DNA from: Eisenbergiella porci
Lineage (GTDB): Bacteria; Bacillota; Clostridia; Lachnospirales; Lachnospiraceae
Reading direction: 5' to 3'
DNA: 64,000 nucleotides
Assembly: GCF_009696275.1 (NCBI RefSeq)
Contig: NZ_VUMI01000009.1
Coordinates: 1-64,000, forward strand
Below the pieces are notes generated by a model. That model did no database searches and was not told where the DNA came from. It saw nothing but the letters and a program-made list of their open reading frames with translations. Each line of letters begins with the position of its first letter. Position 1 is the first letter of the stretch. A program made the position numbers and the translations under genes. Below, in pieces: positions 1 through 9,745 of the stretch.

Positions 1-105
1 CTTTCGTATAAGGTTGTTTTGGCGAGTGACATTATACCATAAAAGGGAGGTCAATGCTCTTTTTATTGTAAACTCCCATAAAATCAAGGTTTAACAATAA
101 AAAAC

Positions 106-127
106 GGTAGTGAAACTTGACACTACC
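106..127 (+). other. Small hairpin in the leader of the first operon
   Basis: GGTAGTG (106-112) pairs with CACTACC (121-127) around an 8-nt loop, about 25 nt upstream of the first permease start. There is no T-run, so it is not a simple terminator. It may be a leader structure or mRNA processing site; its function is not visible. Confidence 0.35.
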
Positions 128-151
128 AACGAAAACGAGGAGGGAAACAAG

Positions 152-1069
152 ATGAAAAAAACTGGCCTTTTTCAAAAGGTGCGTAAGAACAGAATCATGC
201 TGCTGATGTTGCTGCCGGCAATTGCCTATACAGTGATATTCAGTTATATCCCCATGACGGGCATTGTTCTGGCATTTAAAAAATATAACTATCACGATGG
301 AATTTACGGCAGCCCATGGGTGGGACTGAAGAATTTTGATTATATGATTGTTTCCGATAAGCTGTGGTCGCTGACCAGGAACACACTTCTGTATAATATA
401 GCTTTTATCGTGCTGGGAATCGTATTTGAAGTGGGTTTTGCCATAATGCTGAGTGAAATCAACAACCGGATTTTTAAAAAGGTGTCCCAGACAGTAATGT
501 TCCTTCCATATTTCATTTCCTGGGTCGTGGTATCCACGGTCATGCTGAATATTTTTGGCGATAACGGAGTGGTAAATAATATTCTGGCCTCTATCGGAGG
601 GGAACCCTACAGTATTTACAGCCATGTAAAAACCTGGCCGATAGTAATGGTGTGTGTACGGCTATGGAAACAGACCGGCTATGGAACGGTGGTCTATCTG
701 GCTGCCATAGCGGGCATCAGCACGGAAATGTATGAGGCGGCGGAAATTGACGGCGCCAACATCTGGAAGAAAATTACCTGTATTACCATACCCAGCCTGA
801 AGCCCACCATTTTTATCATGGCGCTTCTTGCCATCGGAAACATATTCCGCGGGGATTTCGGAATGTTCTATCAGCTGGTGAAGAATAATCAGCTCCTGCT
901 GGAAACCTCCGATGTTATTGATACCTTTGTTTACAGAACCATGATTACCACTAATGATTATGGGATGTCGGCGGCAGCCGGCCTGTACCAGTCGGTTCTG
1001 TGCTTTGTAACCATCTGTACGGCCAACTTTATTGTAAAGAAGATTGACCCGGATTACACACTGTTTTAA
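152..1069 (+). CDS. CUT1 ABC transporter permease, LplB-like (sugar import)
   Basis: This is an inner-membrane subunit of a carbohydrate ABC importer (binding-protein-dependent transport family). About six hydrophobic segments are visible, starting with the one around IMLLMLLPAIAYTVIF and the typical LplB phrase SYIPMTGIVLAFKKYN. The EAA-type cytoplasmic loop that contacts the ATPase is seen in YEAAEIDGANIWKKI. I chose ATG 152 because GAGGAGGG lies just upstream; an in-frame ATG at 110 has no Shine-Dalgarno and would add 14 polar residues. The gene sits 14 nt ahead of the second permease and is followed by the binding lipoprotein and three glycosidases. No ATPase gene is present, as is usual where an MsmK/UgpC-type ATPase is shared genome-wide. 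The substrate is unknown; the neighbouring GH2 and GH35 suggest a beta-galactoside. Confidence 0.9.
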   Translation: MKKTGLFQKVRKNRIMLLMLLPAIAYTVIFSYIPMTGIVLAFKKYNYHDGIYGSPWVGLKNFDYMIVSDKLWSLTRNTLLYNIAFIVLGIVFEVGFAIMLSEINNRIFKKVSQTVMFLPYFISWVVVSTVMLNIFGDNGVVNNILASIGGEPYSIYSHVKTWPIVMVCVRLWKQTGYGTVVYLAAIAGISTEMYEAAEIDGANIWKKITCITIPSLKPTIFIMALLAIGNIFRGDFGMFYQLVKNNQLLLETSDVIDTFVYRTMITTNDYGMSAAAGLYQSVLCFVTICTANFIVKKIDPDYTLF

Positions 1070-1083
1070 GGGGAGGTGCAGTC

Positions 1084-1974
1084 ATGAAAAGAAAAAGCAG
1101 GGACAAGATTATTTTTGCCGTAATATCCTATACGTTGATTGCGCTGTTTGCTTTAGCGTGTGTCATACCGTTTTATCTGATTATTGTAGGCTCCTTTACC
1201 AGTGAACATTCCATACTTACCGAAGGATACAGTTTCCTTGTAACTGCGGATCGTTTTTCTCTTGCCGGGTATGATACAGCGCTGAAAAATCCTATGGAAA
1301 TCCTCAGGGCTTATGGGGTTACCATTTTTGTTACCGTATTGGGAACAGTGCTTTCCATTTTTCTGATGACAATGACCGGCTATGTATTGTCCAGAAAGGA
1401 TTTTCCCTGGAAAAACGGTTTTTCCTTTTTCTTCTTTTTTACCACGTTGTTCAACGGCGGGCTGGTACCCTGGTATCTGCTTTGTACACAGACCTTTCAG
1501 TTCAACAATAAGCTGTATGCGCTGATTATTCCGGGCTTGTTTTCCGTATGGAACATGATTATCGCAAAAAGCTTCATGAAGGGAATTCCTTATGAAATGG
1601 TTGAGGCAGCCAAGGTTGACGGCGCAGGGGATTTCTGTATCTATTATAAAATTATGATACCTATGGCTAAGCCGTTGATTGCCACGTTGGGACTGTTTAC
1701 AGCGCTTGCCTACTGGAACGATTGGTATAACTGCATGCTGTTTATCAATGACAACCGGTTCTGGAACCTGCAGTATACGCTGCAGAATATCCTGAACAGT
1801 TCAGAGGCCTTAAAAAGGATTGCGGCCCTGACCGGACAGCAGGTACAGCAGCTTCCCAGTGAGTCCATGAAAATGGCTATGACGGTGATTGCCACCGGAC
1901 CGATTATCCTGTTATATCCTTTCCTGCAGAAATATTTTGTGAAGGGGCTGACCATCGGAGCGGTGAAGGGATAA
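1084..1974 (+). CDS. CUT1 ABC transporter permease, YtcP/LplC-like
   Basis: This is the second membrane subunit of the importer, 296 residues. It has an N-terminal membrane segment (ISYTLIALFALACVIPFYL), the phrase FFTTLFNGGLVPWYLLC, an EAA loop (PYEMVEAAKVDGAGD) and the C-terminal ending FVKGLTIGAVKG that is characteristic of the YtcP/LplC group. AAGGGGAGGTG lies a few nt upstream of the ATG. It follows the first permease by 14 nt and precedes the binding lipoprotein by about 120 nt, so the three form one transcription unit. It pairs with the first permease as a heterodimer for oligosaccharide import. The family assignment is firm; the substrate is not. Confidence 0.9.
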   Translation: MKRKSRDKIIFAVISYTLIALFALACVIPFYLIIVGSFTSEHSILTEGYSFLVTADRFSLAGYDTALKNPMEILRAYGVTIFVTVLGTVLSIFLMTMTGYVLSRKDFPWKNGFSFFFFFTTLFNGGLVPWYLLCTQTFQFNNKLYALIIPGLFSVWNMIIAKSFMKGIPYEMVEAAKVDGAGDFCIYYKIMIPMAKPLIATLGLFTALAYWNDWYNCMLFINDNRFWNLQYTLQNILNSSEALKRIAALTGQQVQQLPSESMKMAMTVIATGPIILLYPFLQKYFVKGLTIGAVKG

Positions 1975-2093
1975 TTTCCCACAAAAAACGGTCTGCGTCT
2001 TGGCATCCGAAGATTGTAAAGAAAAAACAGAAGAAGTTAATCTTGATACCCTGGGCCTTTGGCCTTAGTATAAAAAATATATGGAGGTTGGTT

Positions 2094-3728
2094 ATGAGAA
2101 AAATGATGAAACAAGCAATGGCGGCAATTCTGAGCGCGGCAATGTTAATTTCCCTTGCAGGCTGCGGAGGAAATGCAGGACAGTCTGCACAGAGCAGTGC
2201 CGGGACGGCAGAAAGCGGGCAGGCGGAAACGGGGAATACCGCTGCATCCAATGATGGAATCAGTGCGGACAGCCCTTATGCGGATAAAGGACTGGACCTT
2301 TCCGAACCTGTAACGGTGATTATGTACGCACTGGGGGACAGGCCCGAGGATATGGACAAGGTATTGGAGGAACTGAACAGCAAATATCTGAATCCCTGGC
2401 TGAATACGACACTGGAAATGCAGTTTCTCAATTGGAGTGATTATACTACAAAATATTCTCTGGTGCTGGCAGGAAGTGAGCCTGTAGATTTAATGTATAC
2501 CTCCTCCTGGTGTTACTATAATGACGAAGCGGCAAAGGGCGCATTCCGGGAGCTGGATCAGGAATGGCTTGAGAAATATATGCCCATCAGTTACCCGCAG
2601 CAGCCTGCAGAAAGCTGGGATCAGATTTCCATTAACGGCAAAATATTTGCAGTGCCCAGATCCAATGCAACGTTTAACGGCTACAATTTTATTGCAGTCC
2701 GCCAGGATTTAATGGAGAAATATGGAATTGAAACGATTGACAGCTGGGACAGCATGAAAGAATATCTGTACGCGGCGGTTGACGATAAGGGAAGTGGGAT
2801 CTCTGCAAGCGGACAGACGGCCAACAGAGAAGAATATCTTAATCTGTGGAATCAGAATGAAGGCCTGAACGTATTGGCGGTTGGATTTGACTTTTTATAT
2901 CCCCATCACAATTCTGAAGCAGCTCCGGATTTTGATAAGGATGTTTTCTACAAATATACTTCGGAAAGTTTCAAAAATTACTGCCTGGAAATGGCTGAGA
3001 TGGCAGCCAGGGGCGTATGGTCAAGCAATGCCATCAATGATACCAATGAATCAAGGGCAGCCTTTGAAAACGGAACCTCTGCAAGCTTTGTATGGAATGA
3101 AACCATTTATGATGCCGGAAAGGCTCTGGAGGAGGCTGGCTTGGGAACCTACGCAGCTTATGATATTACCCCTGATGTATCCCGTGCACGCGGCAGTTAT
3201 GCGGATGATGCCGTAGCCATCACCACAAACTCTAAAAATCCGGAAAGAGCGGCACTTGTTCTTGATTGTCTGAAAGGTTTCACGGAAGTCAATAATCTGA
3301 TTCTCGGCGGTATCGAAGGTGTTCACTGGACATTAAATGAGGACGGCACCAGAGGCCTTACAGAGGAATCCGGCAAATATGCATGGAATTCCTGGGCATG
3401 GGGAATCCAGAGAGGTGATCAGCCTGATGAAGAGGGAATGGATCCCCGGAAGCTGGAGTTCAGAGAAAAATGTGAAGCAAAGGAATTCGTTCCTGAAACA
3501 GCCGGCTTTACCTTTGATAAAAGCCCGGTGGAAACAGAACTTTCCGTTATCAATGCAATCCGTGATGAATATCTGACAAGCTTTTTCCTTGGTGTCTTCG
3601 GTGACCAGACGGAAGCGAAGTTTGAGGAGTTCAAAGGTAAACTGGAAGCGGCCGGACTGGACAAGGTAACTGCGGAAATGAAGAGGCAGTATGAAGCATT
3701 CTGTGAAAAGAAGGGCTATAATCAATAA
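2094..3728 (+). CDS. Extracellular solute-binding lipoprotein of the ABC importer
   Basis: This is the family 1 type extracellular sugar-binding protein, tethered to the outer face of the membrane. The N-terminus has a basic stretch, a hydrophobic core and a lipobox LAGC at about residues 20-23, followed by a Ser/Gly/Ala-rich linker. The 544-residue length fits the large LplA-like binding proteins that go with LplB/YtcP permeases. Start ATG 2094 has GGAGG seven nt upstream. An in-frame ATG at 2043 would put 17 residues in front of the signal peptide and is unlikely. It is the third gene of the importer set and precedes a GH2 hydrolase, so it probably captures a galactose-containing glycan; that is inference. 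Confidence 0.9.
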   Translation: MRKMMKQAMAAILSAAMLISLAGCGGNAGQSAQSSAGTAESGQAETGNTAASNDGISADSPYADKGLDLSEPVTVIMYALGDRPEDMDKVLEELNSKYLNPWLNTTLEMQFLNWSDYTTKYSLVLAGSEPVDLMYTSSWCYYNDEAAKGAFRELDQEWLEKYMPISYPQQPAESWDQISINGKIFAVPRSNATFNGYNFIAVRQDLMEKYGIETIDSWDSMKEYLYAAVDDKGSGISASGQTANREEYLNLWNQNEGLNVLAVGFDFLYPHHNSEAAPDFDKDVFYKYTSESFKNYCLEMAEMAARGVWSSNAINDTNESRAAFENGTSASFVWNETIYDAGKALEEAGLGTYAAYDITPDVSRARGSYADDAVAITTNSKNPERAALVLDCLKGFTEVNNLILGGIEGVHWTLNEDGTRGLTEESGKYAWNSWAWGIQRGDQPDEEGMDPRKLEFREKCEAKEFVPETAGFTFDKSPVETELSVINAIRDEYLTSFFLGVFGDQTEAKFEEFKGKLEAAGLDKVTAEMKRQYEAFCEKKGYNQ

Positions 3729-3785
3729 AATGGGTATCACACAGAAATAAAAGGGATAACTGTCCCGGCAGTTGAAATATCTGAA

Positions 3786-3819
3786 TAGGTAACTGTTTGG
3801 TACTCTTCACAGTTACCTG
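3786..3819 (+). repeat. Hairpin repeat, GGTAACTGT...ACAGTTACC (copy A)
   Basis: GGTAACTGT (3788-3796) and ACAGTTACC (3809-3817) form a 9-bp perfect stem around a 12-nt loop, extended by an A-T pair. It lies in the gap between the binding lipoprotein and the GH2 gene. A very similar hairpin occurs at 56438-56465, so this looks like a dispersed intergenic repeat. It has no T-run. It could modulate read-through or mRNA stability. Confidence 0.55.
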
Positions 3820-3896
3820 AATATTACCAGTAAGGCTCCCGCCTGGCACGCGCCGGGTGAGGGCCTTTGCGGCACAAAAATAGGAGAGGGCATTCT

Positions 3897-6314
3897 ATGG
3901 GAAGAAAAAAGGATAACTGGAATCTGGGCTGGTTTTTTTATCACAAAGCAGGGGAGGGGGACGGGTGTCCGCCGGATCCGGCGGGAAGCGAATTAACGCC
4001 GGGATACCGGCCGGTAAAGCTTCCTCATGACTGGAGCCTGGAGTATTCCTTTGATGAAAAGGCGGCCTCCTGCGGCTCGGGAGGCTACGTGGAAACCGGG
4101 ATAGGATGGTATAAAAAGATATTTACCGTGACGGAGGAGGAAGTACGGGGAAAGCATCTGTTTCTGTGTTTTGACGGGGCTTATATGAAGACCCGTGTGT
4201 GGCTGAATGGCAGCCGGATAAAGGAACATATATATGGATATACGCCTTTTTCCGTAGAAATTACGGAGCTGGTGAAAACAGGCCGGGGAGAATGCAATGT
4301 GCTGGACGTGGAGATAGACAATTCCGGACAGCCGGGTTCCCGCTGGTATTCCGGCTCCGGGATTACCAGGGATGTGTGGATACTTACTGTAGAAAATAGT
4401 TATGTGGCGGAAAATGGAGTGTATATCCGGCAGAAGAAGGTGACACGGCAATATGCGGAGCTGATGATCACAACCTCCTGCCGGAATCAGGAGGAGCTGA
4501 CGGTAAAGACCAGCATCATTTCGCCCCGGGGGACAATCGCAGCTGAGAAGGAAACGGCGGCTGCTCCTGGAAATGCCGTCTGTACACAGCTTTTTTCCCT
4601 GGAGGAGCCCTGCCTCTGGTCCGTTGCCTCTCCCTGTCTGTATGAGGTAATTACCCGGCTCTACAATAAGGAAGGTGTTCTTCTGGATGAGGTACATACA
4701 AGAACCGGGCTGAGAAGCGCCGTATTCGATAAGGACAGGGGCTTTCTGCTGAATGGGGAACAGGTGAAAATCAACGGTGTATGCATCCATCATGACGGCG
4801 GCTGCATGGGGGCGGCAGTGCCGCTGCAGATATGGAAGCGGCGGCTGGAAAAACTGAAGGAAATGGGAGCAAACAGTATCCGCATGTCACATAATCCTCC
4901 CGATCCGGGGCTGCTGGAGCTATGTGATGAAATGGGCTTTCTGGTGATGGATGAGGCCTTTGACGAGTGGAAAATCCTGAAGGGCAAGGAATTAGGCTCC
5001 AATACCCATGAAAGCCGGGGGTATTCGGAATGGTTTGCGCAGTGCCACGAGGAGGATTTGAAAGCCATGCTTTACCGGGACAGGAACCATCCGTCCGTCG
5101 TGATCTGGAGCATCGGCAATGAGGTGCCAGATCAGACGGATCCGGCAGGATATCTGACGGCCAGGCGCTTAAAGGAAATCTGTAAGCAGCTGGATCCGGA
5201 AAGGGCGATAACCCAGGCCAATGATCAGATTTGTGCGGAGCCAAAGGCCGCGATGCAGGAGTTCCTGAATGAACTGGATGTGGTGGGCTACAATTATGTG
5301 GGCAGATGGAGAACCCGGGCGGAGACACTGTATGAGGATGACAAGCGTGCCCATCCTGACTGGTGCGTTATCGGAACGGAAAATCCGGGAATGGGCGGCA
5401 TCCGGGGGGAATATGACCGGGGAAGAGAAACGGGCAGCTGGTGGAAACGGCCCTATTACAGCACGCCGGTAGCCGTAGGAAAGCTGTTGAGGTATACCAT
5501 GACCCATGATTATGTTGCCGGAGATTTCATGTGGACGGGAATCGATTATCTTGGCGAGGCACACTGGCCTTACCGGTCGGCCAGCGCGGGAGTGCTGGAT
5601 ACCTGTGGTTTTGAGAAGGACGGTTATTATTTTTACCAGAGTATCTGGAGGCGGGATATTCCCATGGTCCATCTTCTTCCGCACTGGAATCTGGAAGTGG
5701 AGGAGGGGACAATCCTGCCGGTGCTGGGCTTTACCAGCTGTGAAAGCGCGGAGCTTTTCCTGAATGGAAAATCCTATGGGAGAAAAGCATATTCCTACCC
5801 CGCCTACGGTATGACACAACGGTACGGTCATTATGACAAAGAACCAGGTGCGGTGAATACGGAGGATTTGTTCCTCTGCTGGGATGTGCCATATGAGCCG
5901 GGCTGTATTGAGCTGGCTGGTTTCGTGAATGGGAAAGAGGTTTGCCGCCATCAGGTAAAAACCGCCGGAGAGCCTGCCGCGCTCAGGATTTCCTGCTATC
6001 AGAAGGAGGCGGCTGCCGATGGACTGGATGTAGGGCAGATTGAGGTGGAAATTCTGGATAAGGACGGGAACTTCTGCTGGCAGGCAGATAATGAGCTTAC
6101 CTTCAGTGCGGAAGGCCCCGGTGAGGTTATCGGAGTGGACAACGGCCGTCCCGACAGCCTGGAAAGCATGAAGGCGGATCATATCCATGCTTTTCATGGC
6201 AGGGCTTTGGCTGTACTTCGTTCCGACGGGAATGCAGGGAGGTGCGTGGTTACGGTGAGCGCTGGTGGGCTGCCTTCTGCGGCGGCTGAGGTGATCTTTG
6301 TGACTTTAAGATAA
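3897..6314 (+). CDS. Glycoside hydrolase family 2 (beta-galactosidase-like)
   Basis: This is a retaining beta-glycosidase of about 805 residues, with no signal peptide and so cytoplasmic. The layout is an N-terminal jelly-roll sugar-binding domain (KLPHDWSLE near residue 40), immunoglobulin-like domains, the TIM barrel (INGVCIHHDGG, SIRMSHNPPDP, MGFLVMDEAFDEW) and C-terminal beta domains. The acid/base glutamate is E409 in WSIGNEVPD and the nucleophile is E495 in VIGTENPG. ATG 3897 is preceded by GGAGAGG; an in-frame TTG at 3867 lacks a ribosome site. It follows the importer by about 170 nt and is followed by two more glycosidases. Beta-galactosidase is the likeliest activity, but GH2 also includes glucuronidases and mannosidases, so specificity is open. 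Confidence 0.88.
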   Translation: MGRKKDNWNLGWFFYHKAGEGDGCPPDPAGSELTPGYRPVKLPHDWSLEYSFDEKAASCGSGGYVETGIGWYKKIFTVTEEEVRGKHLFLCFDGAYMKTRVWLNGSRIKEHIYGYTPFSVEITELVKTGRGECNVLDVEIDNSGQPGSRWYSGSGITRDVWILTVENSYVAENGVYIRQKKVTRQYAELMITTSCRNQEELTVKTSIISPRGTIAAEKETAAAPGNAVCTQLFSLEEPCLWSVASPCLYEVITRLYNKEGVLLDEVHTRTGLRSAVFDKDRGFLLNGEQVKINGVCIHHDGGCMGAAVPLQIWKRRLEKLKEMGANSIRMSHNPPDPGLLELCDEMGFLVMDEAFDEWKILKGKELGSNTHESRGYSEWFAQCHEEDLKAMLYRDRNHPSVVIWSIGNEVPDQTDPAGYLTARRLKEICKQLDPERAITQANDQICAEPKAAMQEFLNELDVVGYNYVGRWRTRAETLYEDDKRAHPDWCVIGTENPGMGGIRGEYDRGRETGSWWKRPYYSTPVAVGKLLRYTMTHDYVAGDFMWTGIDYLGEAHWPYRSASAGVLDTCGFEKDGYYFYQSIWRRDIPMVHLLPHWNLEVEEGTILPVLGFTSCESAELFLNGKSYGRKAYSYPAYGMTQRYGHYDKEPGAVNTEDLFLCWDVPYEPGCIELAGFVNGKEVCRHQVKTAGEPAALRISCYQKEAAADGLDVGQIEVEILDKDGNFCWQADNELTFSAEGPGEVIGVDNGRPDSLESMKADHIHAFHGRALAVLRSDGNAGRCVVTVSAGGLPSAAAEVIFVTLR

Positions 6315-6413
6315 TAATTTATGAGAGGCATATTCCGGTACGAAAGACGGTTCAGGATGGCGTCTGGCAGCAACTGTGATGGGACCGGAAAGCCGCAGCT
6401 AAAAAAGGAGTCA

Positions 6414-7445
6414 ATGGAAAAAATATTGGGTATTGTATATGCGTATGATGTAAAAGATGACTATCAGGAAATTCTGGACTTGGGTTTTTCCTGGGTAAGA
6501 ATGGAGATTTGTTTCCCCTGGGAGGATAAAATGTTCGGCACTCTCAGCCCGAAATACCTGAAATGCAAGGAGGAAATCCGCAGGGCGCATGAAGCGGGCA
6601 TGCAAATCATGCCTTCCACGCCGGGAATGGGCGGATACTATTATGACGAGGTAAAAAAGGAGACTTATTACCAGGATGCCTGGCCTGCCTTTGCAGGGGA
6701 AAAGGGCAGTGATATCTATTATAAAAATGTGGCGGCGGCCTGTGAATTCATCTGCAGTGACCTGGGGGAGCTGGCAGGAAATCTGTGGCAGTGCATGAAT
6801 GAGATCGATATTCCCACCTTTTCCGGCAGCTATCCGCCGGAGGTTACCACGGGAACGGCCAGGGCTTCTGCAGAAGGGATCGTCCGCGCCAATCCGGAAG
6901 CAAAATGCGGCATCAATCTGTCACGTTATCATGAGGATGGGCTGAAAATCGCAGATATGGTATATGCGCCGGGGCATAAGTTCGGATATATCGGGGACGA
7001 CCAGTATTTCGGCTCCTGGCAGGGAAAGACGGTGGAGAGCTGGAATGATGTAATAGAGGCATTATATGAAAGGTATCAGCTTCCCGTCGTTGCCAATGAA
7101 TGGGGCTATTCCTCCGGCGGCAGGGTGATGGAGGAGCGACCGGACCCTTCAGCGCTTCCGGAGGGTATTCCGGATGTTTGCTATGAGAAAAGCTGGTTCC
7201 ACCAGGTGGAGGGTGGACATACACAAGAGGTTCAGGCAGAATATCTGAGAAGAGGCCTGCAAATCTTTGCGGAAAATCCTCATGTACTGGGAAGCTTCCT
7301 TTTCTGTTTCAAGGATGCCGCCCATTGTTATCACTGCGGTGCGTCCGACTGCCCTTCGGAATGCTACTGGGGAATTACGGATGTGGAAGGGAAGTCGAAA
7401 AAGGCTTATGAGGTTGTCAGAAAGGCAATAAAAGATTATTATTAA
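6414..7445 (+). CDS. Clan GH-A glycoside hydrolase (TIM barrel, family uncertain)
   Basis: A 344-residue cytoplasmic TIM-barrel protein. It opens with LGIVYAYDVKDDYQEILDLG and continues with beta-alpha repeats such as FSWVRMEICFPWEDKMF. The clan GH-A signatures are visible: an Asn-Glu pair in QCMNEIDIP (acid/base E130) and a second glutamate in VVANEWGYSS (nucleophile E229). Start ATG 6414 is preceded by AAAAAAGGAG; a longer in-frame start at 6321 has poor upstream sequence. It lies between GH2 and GH35 in the same orientation, so it probably cleaves another linkage of the same glycan. I cannot say whether it belongs to GH5, GH39 or a neighbouring family. Confidence 0.75.
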   Translation: MEKILGIVYAYDVKDDYQEILDLGFSWVRMEICFPWEDKMFGTLSPKYLKCKEEIRRAHEAGMQIMPSTPGMGGYYYDEVKKETYYQDAWPAFAGEKGSDIYYKNVAAACEFICSDLGELAGNLWQCMNEIDIPTFSGSYPPEVTTGTARASAEGIVRANPEAKCGINLSRYHEDGLKIADMVYAPGHKFGYIGDDQYFGSWQGKTVESWNDVIEALYERYQLPVVANEWGYSSGGRVMEERPDPSALPEGIPDVCYEKSWFHQVEGGHTQEVQAEYLRRGLQIFAENPHVLGSFLFCFKDAAHCYHCGASDCPSECYWGITDVEGKSKKAYEVVRKAIKDYY

Positions 7446-7573
7446 ATAACCGTATGGCAGTTGGCAGGCCGGCACATTGGGCCGACTGTAAAAAATGTAA
7501 TTCAGAAGTGTCGGCATATAACGCCGGAGTCGTTACAGTCTCCGGACTGCGGCTGAAAAAGGAAGGGAAAGGT

Positions 7574-9745
7574 ATGGACAACACAATCAGGATTACAGGA
7601 AAAATGAGGGAAGCGGTGAAGTTCCCCATGTGTGGAAAAGACAGCCAGGGAAACCTGTATGAGGTGGATAACTTAAGCCTGATGAAAAACGGCAGACGCT
7701 TTCTGCCGGTAATGGGGGAGTTTCATTTTTCCAGATATGAGCCGGAGGACTGGGAGGAAGAACTGCTGAAGATGAAAGCGGGCGGCATCACGGTGACGGC
7801 AACCTATGTTTTCTGGATCCACCATGAGGAAAGGCGCGGTGAGTGGGACTTTGGCGGCTGCCGTGATCTGCGGGGCTTTCTGGAGACCTGCCGCAGAGTT
7901 GGCATGCAGGTGTGGCTGCGCATCGGGCCCTGGGCCCATGGGGAATGCCGCAACGGCGGGTTCCCGGACTGGCTGACGGAAGAATTCGACAGCAGGCTGC
8001 GCAGCAATGATCCCGGCTATCTGAAGGAGGTGCGCCGCCTCTATCAGAAGATCGGGGAACAGGCGGCAGGAGAAATGGCAAAGGACGGAGGCCCCATTAT
8101 AGGCGTCCAGCTGGAAAATGAATACGGACACTGCGGAGGCGGCCCTTCCTCCCAGGAGGAATGCATGGAGCATATGCGCACGTTGAAAAGAATGGCGCTG
8201 GAAGCCGGGTTGGAGGTTCCTTATTATACCTCCACAGGATGGGGCGGCGGTATCGTTGTGGACGGAGAAACACTGCCGGTGCTGGGCGGCTATGTGGATG
8301 CGCCCTGGGCGGAGCATGTGCAGGAAATGCCCGCCAGCGCCAACTTTTTATTTTCGTCCTATAAACAGGATGAAAATATCGGTTCCGATCTGAAGAGACA
8401 GGAGAGCAGGCAGTTTACTTTTGACATCAGCAGAAATCCTTATCTGACCGCAGAGCTTGGCGGCGGGCTGCAGCCAACCTCCCACAGAAGAACTTATCCC
8501 TGGCCGGAAGATATTGAAGCCCAGGCGCTCTGTATGCTGGGCGGCGGGGCCAATCTGCTGGGATATTATATGTACCATGGCGGCATCAATCCGGAGGGAA
8601 AGGAAACAACCCTTCAGGAATCCAGGGCTACGGGGTATAATAATGATCTGCCGGTAAAAAGCTATGATTTCCAGACCTGTATCAGGGAATCCGGCGAGGT
8701 AAATGAAAGCTATGGAAGGCTTGGCAGGCTGCATCTGCTGCTGCAGGATTTCGGAGAAGAGCTGGCGGGGAGTGAAACCTGTTTCCCGGAAAAGCTTCCC
8801 GAGTCGCCGGAGGATTTACATACACTGCGCACCACGGCTCGGGTGAACCCTGAGAGCCGGACAGGCTTCCTTTTTATTAATAATCATCAGAGAAAACGCC
8901 GGATGAAGGAACGGAAGGATGCGGCCGTAAAGCTGGTTTTCCCGGAAAGGGAGCTGGTGATTGACCATCTTTTCCTGAAGCCGGGAAGCTGTGCGGTGAT
9001 TCCTTTTTCCCTGCCTGTGGGCGAGGCTTTTCTGGAAAAAACCAACGCTTCTTTGTTATGCCATCTGGGCAGCAGGTACTTTTTCTATGGAAGTAAGGAA
9101 GTCTGTGAAAATCCTTTTTATCAGTGGAGAGGGGAAGCCGGGGATGTGGTCACGCTGACAGAGGAACAGGCGGCCAGGGCCTGCCGTCTGGGCGATGCGT
9201 TGTATGTGACGGAATATCAGGACAGCTGTCTGATAGAGCAGGAAGGAAAAATATATCTGATTTCCAGCCATGCACAGGAAAAGGTGATTTGTTATAGAGC
9301 GGAAGGCGAGCCGAAGGTTTTCACTGTGAAGGCGCAGGAGACAGATGTGCCTGTCCGCTTTACGCTGCTGGAGACGGATGCAGAAAAACGGACAGGGAGC
9401 GAAGCTGTCGGTAAAGCTGCCGGATATTGTGAATATGAGGTGTATATTGGGGCTGTTCCTGTGGATAAACTTCACCAGCTGTATCTGGAAGCGAATTATG
9501 TGGGCGACAGGGCGGAGCTTTATCTGGATGGCCGTCTGGCGGATGACTGGTTTACCAACGGAGAGACATGGCATGCGGCGCTGAAACGCTTCGATTACCC
9601 TGCCAGCCTGGTGCTGCGGATATATTCCAGCGATAGTCCGCTTCCCAATCCTTATGACAACCAGGTTTATTATGATCTTCCGGTGGAAAAGGGCTGCGCG
9701 CTGCGGGGAGTGAAGGCGGTTGCGGAATATAAAACAGAACTGTAA
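7574..9745 (+). CDS. Glycoside hydrolase family 35 beta-galactosidase
   Basis: A 723-residue retaining beta-galactosidase. The GH35 barrel is seen in GEFHFSRYEPEDWEEELLKM, ATYVFWIHHE, and RIGPWAHGECRNGGFPDWL. The acid/base is E183 in QLENEYGH and the nucleophile is E294 in LTAELGGGLQ. C-terminal beta domains follow, ending in a jelly-roll-like region (LYLDGRLADDWFTNGE). ATG 7574 has GGAAGGGAAAGG upstream; a longer in-frame start at 7454 is preceded by no ribosome site. There is no signal peptide, so it acts on imported oligosaccharides. It is the last gene of the operon and a terminator follows at 9880. With the GH2 it points to galactan or galacto-oligosaccharide use. Confidence 0.9.
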   Translation: MDNTIRITGKMREAVKFPMCGKDSQGNLYEVDNLSLMKNGRRFLPVMGEFHFSRYEPEDWEEELLKMKAGGITVTATYVFWIHHEERRGEWDFGGCRDLRGFLETCRRVGMQVWLRIGPWAHGECRNGGFPDWLTEEFDSRLRSNDPGYLKEVRRLYQKIGEQAAGEMAKDGGPIIGVQLENEYGHCGGGPSSQEECMEHMRTLKRMALEAGLEVPYYTSTGWGGGIVVDGETLPVLGGYVDAPWAEHVQEMPASANFLFSSYKQDENIGSDLKRQESRQFTFDISRNPYLTAELGGGLQPTSHRRTYPWPEDIEAQALCMLGGGANLLGYYMYHGGINPEGKETTLQESRATGYNNDLPVKSYDFQTCIRESGEVNESYGRLGRLHLLLQDFGEELAGSETCFPEKLPESPEDLHTLRTTARVNPESRTGFLFINNHQRKRRMKERKDAAVKLVFPERELVIDHLFLKPGSCAVIPFSLPVGEAFLEKTNASLLCHLGSRYFFYGSKEVCENPFYQWRGEAGDVVTLTEEQAARACRLGDALYVTEYQDSCLIEQEGKIYLISSHAQEKVICYRAEGEPKVFTVKAQETDVPVRFTLLETDAEKRTGSEAVGKAAGYCEYEVYIGAVPVDKLHQLYLEANYVGDRAELYLDGRLADDWFTNGETWHAALKRFDYPASLVLRIYSSDSPLPNPYDNQVYYDLPVEKGCALRGVKAVAEYKTEL

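Noticed and set aside
5169-6197. A 342-residue minus-strand frame inside the GH2 gene
   Set aside because: It is antisense to intact GH2 coding sequence, with no ribosome site and no family resemblance.
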